Below are positions 58,772 to 64,000 of a stretch of 64,000 nucleotides of DNA, piece by piece. Position numbers and translations under genes: made by a program. Source of the DNA: Papaver somniferum (taxonomy: Eukaryota; Streptophyta; Magnoliopsida; Ranunculales; Papaveraceae); contig NC_039363.1 of assembly GCF_003573695.1 (NCBI RefSeq), positions 164,688,747 through 164,752,746 of the forward strand, read 5' to 3'. A model generated the notes under the pieces. That model saw nothing but the letters and a program-made list of their open reading frames with translations. It did not search any database and was not told where the DNA came from. Within the stretch, counting starts at the first letter, position 1, and the number at the start of each line of letters is the position of its first letter.

Positions 58772-61081
58772 ATCTCCTCCTTTGTCAATTTTAGTGACAA
58801 AACTCTTACAATCATATGGATAAACAAATTACAAGAATTCATTACACATACGCTTGATTCCCGAATTCAACAACACAATAACATGTATACATTCAATCCT
58901 TAAATGCCGCTGTTGACATTATAATAACAAAGCTAATACTCCCCCTAAAGGTGAGATATGTAGATTTTATCAATCCGCACGTCTTTGTTATACCAATTAA
59001 TATGATATGGTACTCCCCCTTAGTCTATGATTTCACTATTTCGTTAGATAAACCTTTAAGCACAATTGTCTTTTTCCTTAGTGATACCAATCAATATAAA
59101 ATCAATGCCAGTATCACTTGTTTACTCCATATATTTCTCCCCCTTTTTTCAGCAAGAACTCCTCTTGTTCCTTCAATCTTTTCTTTTACCCAATCTTGAT
59201 GTCGAACAGTCATAACAAGATTTGTTTCAAAACCTTGGATATATTGAGACATACTATCAGAATGAATCCACTTGGTTTTGGTTGGATCTTGTTTTTCGTA
59301 AGCAAACAGGCATGACTCATCTTGTGATCCAACTGAACTATCAGGATCATAATCAGACATGATTTTTGGTATGATTTTCTTCTTCCTCTCCGTATTGATT
59401 CCTTGACAATCTTTAATCTTTTGAGCTTCCTCCTTATTAGCCTTTGAGATACTGCGAGTTGTTGGAGGCATGCTTTCTTATATATATATATATATATATA
59501 AGTATTGATCAAGGTATTAGAATACAGATCAGGGATAGTTTCCCTTTTAAAAAGAGACAACTTTCGGACCGAAAGATATCAGGGGAAACCGAAAATATTG
59601 AACAATATATTTCGTTTCCTTTGTCCGAACTTCTCAAGTTGGAAGGTTAATTAAAATTTGAAAAATTCTAAATATAACATATCATGATAAACATGGACAT
59701 TTTTAGACAACCATGGATTCACAGCTATCCATATAGTTTCACAACTTTTCTGATAAACAACTACACAAACAAATGTGCTCCAGATTTATTATGCCTTTCT
59801 CATCCATAACTAAGAGCACGAAAAAGATGAGAGTGCACAATTTTTATACAACTAGGTTGCATCGGAGTAAGCTTTTTCTAGCTTACAGTGATTATCAAAA
59901 CCATAGTTCATGCTTCTCTTAGGTAATTCCTGCCCAAAATATTTTCTCCCAAGACGATGATATTTTCTAACTCTAGAGATATGATCATGTGGAGAAACTT
60001 CACTAATGTGAGAATTCTCAGAGATAGATAAATCTCTCTTAATTCTTTCAATGAGATTTTCATAAGATTTTCTCATTCTAAGGACTTCCTTATGATCCAC
60101 ATTAGTGTGATTATCTGAAACAATTATCGGAAATTCCTGATTGTTTCTTTTGGCAGAGATTCTCTCTTTCCCTTTCTTCTGGAGTTGTTCTTCATTAATA
60201 CTAGAATTGTTTCGATATGGGTGTGGAGGAACCTTTTTCCAGAATTGATTATCAACTCTTTCCTCTGACTCTTTTGAGTTGATTTTATCGGGTAGTGGTA
60301 TGATCTGTCTTTCTACTGAGGAATGATCTTTTCGTTTTTTAAGACAAGAAACTTCCTTCAAAAATTTACCACCATATGTTGAAGAAGAACAAGTTTCCTG
60401 TAAAGTGACTGAAAATTGTATTCCTTTAGATCACCATCACAAAATCGGTTCAAAGTTTCCTTTGGACAAGATTTCATTTGATCATCAGTAGATCTAGAAG
60501 TTGGTTTCTCATCCTCTTCTAACTTGATGTATTTAGGAAAACTACCATCATCTTGATCTGTTTCAGATGTGATTAAACCAGTTTGATCACAGTCGGTAAA
60601 ATTCGATCAAGGACTTTTAGTTTCCTCATTATCAGAAGAAATCACAACAACATCATTAGTCAGAATCATATGACGTGTCTCTTTTTCTTGAGAAAGAGAT
60701 TTACCAAGAGCTTCTAATTTGACAGTGAGATTCATATTCTTTATGGCTAGAATCTTCAGTTGAATGTATTTATCTCTGATCTCCTGTTTAAGAAGATTTG
60801 TCTATGTCTTTAATAACACCACTTTAGAAGACAGAGATTTTATAGACTTTAGGAGTTTTACCAACTCTTTATCAGAATCTTCTTTTCCATCAGAGATGGA
60901 CACAGATGTTTTCCCAATTCCTGGATCAAGAGTCAACGAAGAAGTAACATCTTCAACCTTTGAGTAGTCATACTCTTGCATAACGTTAAATTAATCAGAC
61001 ATGGATTGAATTTCTTATAGGTTGGATCGCACCAAACACAGATTATTATATCTTTTCGTGTTTTCCTGCTCTGATACCAAT
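58772..61081 (-). pseudogene. Interior of the large-LTR element with degenerate coiled-coil (gag-like) frames
   Basis: On the - strand from about 61000 downwards the frames read YDYSKVEDVTSS, ELVKLLKSIKSLSSKVV, YIQLKILAIKNMNLTVKLEA, then (60361-59852) KKVPPHPYRN ... RMRKSYENLIERIKRDL, and (59471-59091) MPPTTRSISKANKEEAQKIK. These are charged and helical, and several stops separate them. The order (long coiled coil, basic region) resembles gag-derived proteins of some plant copia elements, but I see no zinc knuckle, protease, integrase, reverse transcriptase or RNase H. Confidence 0.5.
61065..61080 (-). other. tRNA-Met primer-binding site
   Basis: The - strand reads TTGGTATCAGAGCAGG immediately after the 5' LTR end, complementary to the 3' end of initiator tRNA-Met as in many plant LTR elements. 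Confidence 0.85.
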
Positions 61082-63896
61082 TGAAAAGGCGAGGGTACCC
61101 AAATATACCTCAAGCTAAAACTTTTCCAACATATAAGTCCTTTCTCCGAATGTGATCGTCTATGGACAGAGTCGAGACAATGCAACTAAACGGTTCACAC
61201 TTCGTGTGATCGTCTATGGGACAATACAACAACGAAGTATGTTTACTTGATAAAAAGGTTCGGACTTAACCAAACACAATGGGATTTCTTATCAAGTAAA
61301 TATGAACTAATGTTTGTGTAATTTACTTTAATTATAATAAAATAATTATAATACGGAAAATAAAAGTAAATGACACGGCAAGATTTTGTTAATGAGGAAA
61401 CCGCAAATGCAGAAAAACCCTGGGACCTTGTCCAGAATTGAATGCTCTCAGGATTAAGTTGCTACACAAAATTAAACCTAACTTCGTATAGTTGAGACCA
61501 AGCAACTAAACCTATAGTTCACCCAGTTCCGTCTATATTCACATGCCTCTAACTTATGAATAAGTCACGTACTTGGAACAATTCCTTTGGTTCGTATTTC
61601 AAACAGTAAAGGAACAACAAATATGTTTGGTATCAACTCTCTTCAACCAAGTGATGTGAGTTCGACAAAGGCTCTTCTGTTTATCTCATATAAACTCCTT
61701 CGTTAGGTTCTTAGATCTGTCTTATTCTCAACTACCGAAGTAATTGTTAAGAATTTGCAATCAATACTTTTAATCACAAAGAATTGTATTGATGCCGATC
61801 TACACAACTAATCAATCCAATCTACCACAAGGATAAACCGATTATAGTTGGATCCTCTTATACCGAAACAAGTATTGTGCACACCAAAGATTATGAGCCC
61901 CAAATCAGAAATCTTCAATATCTTCTTTGTCTTCAAATCTTCTTAGACCTTCAATAAACACATGCACACAACAAATTGAATCTCTTGTGATCAGTCACGC
62001 ACAAAATGGAGTCTGTTAACAATGGATTATCACAAGATCGTCTTTAGAACTAAAAATATTCTAAAGATCCATGTCGAAAGTTCGATCTAGTTTGAGTGAA
62101 TTTTATATCAGAATAGAAGATTCTCAAGCATAAACAAACTAGGTGCAATCAAAGTTCAACCACCGTTAGTCAATAAAATCAAAAGAAAACAAAAGATAAA
62201 CCGCAATTATCTAGTTTCCCACCAACGGTACTAATAGAGCTTCTCAATCCCAAAGAATACTTTAAACTGAGCGGCCGTAAGAGATTTCGCCTAATTAGGT
62301 TACTCTCCTCTCCGAATAGGCGGCTACACCAGTAACAACACAACCGAGGAAGTTTGTTGTCACAAAGGATTAGTTTGCTCGAAATACAAACTTCAAGTAT
62401 TTATAGACAAGGAAGTTTGGACACCAAGGAATTTCCAAAACCGAAAATATTCTCAAGATATTGATTAAAGCAGAAATTCGGTTTCCATATTTCCTGGAAA
62501 TGCTCTGTCCAAAATAATGACCGAAAATCTATTTGGAAAATCTTTAACTAGTAAATGCACATTACTAATTATTGTTTTCCTAAAATAAAATTAACAAACT
62601 TAAATAAAAGATTCTGAACTTGTTTATATTTCGATCCTGGGATTTTCTTCCTTTAGTTATTAAGGAATAACTTTGAACAATAAAAGATAAACATTACTGC
62701 ACGTGTTCAAAGTATGTCAACATCCGTACTTTGTAAGTCCTCTTTCATACTTACAACCTTGAAACCGATTTGCCACACTTCTAAACAAGTTTAGAATTGG
62801 TTCATCTGACTTTCAATAACTATGTGATTGATCAAGAACACTCAATCACAAATCATGGGTTTAACGGTTCTACCAAAACAAGTTTCGGTTCTACCTCCAT
62901 GTGAGTATTGTGCATAGTCACACTAGCTTTCCAAAATTCGGTTGACTGGGTACTAGGATCGGTTCCCCACATATATATGGTATCTAACTTATATGTGTTG
63001 CACATGTCCATAGTATCGGTTCCCCTTTTCCTAAATTCGTGTTGCACATGTCCATAGGATCGGTTCCCCTTTCTGCTATAAACTTGATGCACCTCATACA
63101 AGGATCGATTCCCCTTTGTGATGTGTTGCACCTCTTAATAGGATCGGTTCCCCTTTACCCAGATTCGGTCAACCACAAAATCACAAACTCGATCATACCA
63201 TCTCAGGTGATTACTTAAGATCGGAACTAATAAAAGTCATACCAATACATAAGTCAGGCCTTTGTGAATAGTTTTACCAATAACATAAACAAGTCATGAG
63301 CGGTTATACTAAATCACACATATTGGTTGTTCACAAGATATGAAATGAATAACAATACCAATGAAGCCTGGCGATTTCCTTTTGGATTCATAAACAAGTT
63401 TATGAACTTACTTCCTTATAACACATGTAAAACATTGTTTTCTAGGATGAAATCCGCAGCTCATACCCATACATAATCACAATAGCATTTAAACGATTAT
63501 GCCGATGTCTTATCTACAAAGTTTAATGGTTAATCAATAAACCTTGTATTGTATTCCTTAATACTATGTCTATCTAGAGTTCAATCATGCTTCGCAGTTA
63601 TGTTTTCAATATGCACGACTTGAAAGATACGTTAGGGAATGAAACAGTTCAAGTCAAATATCACCAACCTCAAGTGGAAGGATGACGTTGTCGTTGTAGC
63701 TTCTTGCTTCTTCACTTCTTCAAGTCTTCGCAATACTTGTAATGTCTCATATCCTAATACTTTCAATCTAACCTATACGAAGTTGACTCTAGTACATAAT
63801 CAAGCGACTCTTAAAATGAACTTTGATTCACTAAAATATGACAACCAAACTTGACATACCAACGGTTGGTGGGTTCAACCGAGATATTCTCTAACA
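61082..63896 (-). repeat. 5' LTR of the large-LTR element
   Basis: 2815 bp, 37 bases longer than its partner. The surplus lies in the GGATCGGTTCCCC array, which has one extra unit around 63003-63048. Confidence 0.9.
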
Positions 63897-63901
63897 GGCT
63901 C

Positions 63902-64000
63902 CATCTGTTGCTTTACATTCTGTTTCCACCTTCATGAACAAGTTGATATATTCTGCATTTGAATTTATTGAAATTTGGCTTCACTTCATTAAAAAGATTG
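63902..64000 (-). pseudogene. LINE continuation beyond the LTR element
   Basis: Short stretch joining, after removal of one GGCTC copy, to the LINE sequence ending at 55993. It carries a stop in the RNase H frame and runs out of the window. Confidence 0.5.

Larger units (their letters stand above)
55994..63896 (-). mobile_element. Full-length non-autonomous LTR retrotransposon (large-LTR, LARD-like)
   Basis: A 7903-bp element with two long direct repeats (55994-58771 and 61082-63896), TG...CA ends and a perfect GGCTC duplication (55989-55993 and 63897-63901). On the - strand a primer site TTGGTATCAGAGCAGG (tRNA-Met type) follows the 5' LTR at 61080-61065. A polypurine tract (AAAGGAGGAGAT) precedes the 3' LTR at 58772-58783. 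The 2.3-kb interior has only broken gag-like coiled-coil frames and no reverse transcriptase, so it must rely on enzymes from elsewhere. It is inserted in a LINE. Primer type suggests a copia-lineage relative, but this is inference. Confidence 0.9.

Overview
This window is plant nuclear DNA. The evidence is intron-containing genes with GT-AG junctions, plant-specific families (ferric reductase oxidase, EXORDIUM-like, plant mobile domain) and a dense, nested load of plant transposable elements. Gene content fits a eudicot. I cannot name the species from sequence alone.

Three ordinary host genes are present. (1) A ferric-chelate reductase (FRO) on the + strand has eight exons between 8665 and 11870; the junctions keep one reading frame and give 712 residues. 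(2) A Golgi-type alpha-1,4-glycosyltransferase-like protein (At4g19900 type) on the + strand has five exons between 26167 and 31190 and gives 692 residues. (3) A single-exon EXORDIUM/PHI-1-like secreted protein on the - strand (32160-33152) appears truncated by a frameshift close to its C-terminus. The three genes do not form a pathway; their spacing is set by repeats.

Most of the rest is mobile DNA. Positions 1-3357 hold a solo-type LTR interrupted by a second LTR (750-2744, perfect ATATC duplication). 3358-8150 is gene-free and carries a MITE (5669-6066) and a 28-bp minisatellite. 12.4-23.3 kb contains LINE pieces, several LTRs and a Cassandra-like 5S-bearing TRIM (16170-16710). 23493-25926 is a terminal-repeat-flanked element that carries exon pieces of a subtilase gene just upstream of the glycosyltransferase. 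34065-34716 is a hAT-like MITE.

The most striking object is a giant Mutator-like element at 39225-50985 (about 11.8 kb). It has 22-bp perfect terminal inverted repeats and a perfect 8-bp target duplication (TTGTAATT). It carries two diverged plant mobile domain (PMD) genes, a small coiled-coil gene, a zinc-finger-like ORF on the opposite strand and a FAR1/MULE transposase. All its noncoding blocks are filled with short ATGCCGGTA-type repeats. Every long reading frame in it shows damage: PMD copies with frameshifts and stops, and a transposase missing the first catalytic Asp segment. It is therefore probably a dead or trans-dependent copy of a family that may be active elsewhere.

The right end (51.7-64 kb) is a nest: a degenerate copia element split by insertions, a solo LTR (53397-54894), a LINE tail (55293-55993 and 63902-64000), and inside that LINE a full-length, apparently non-autonomous LTR retrotransposon (55994-63896) with 2.8-kb LTRs, a tRNA-Met primer site, a polypurine tract and a GGCTC duplication.
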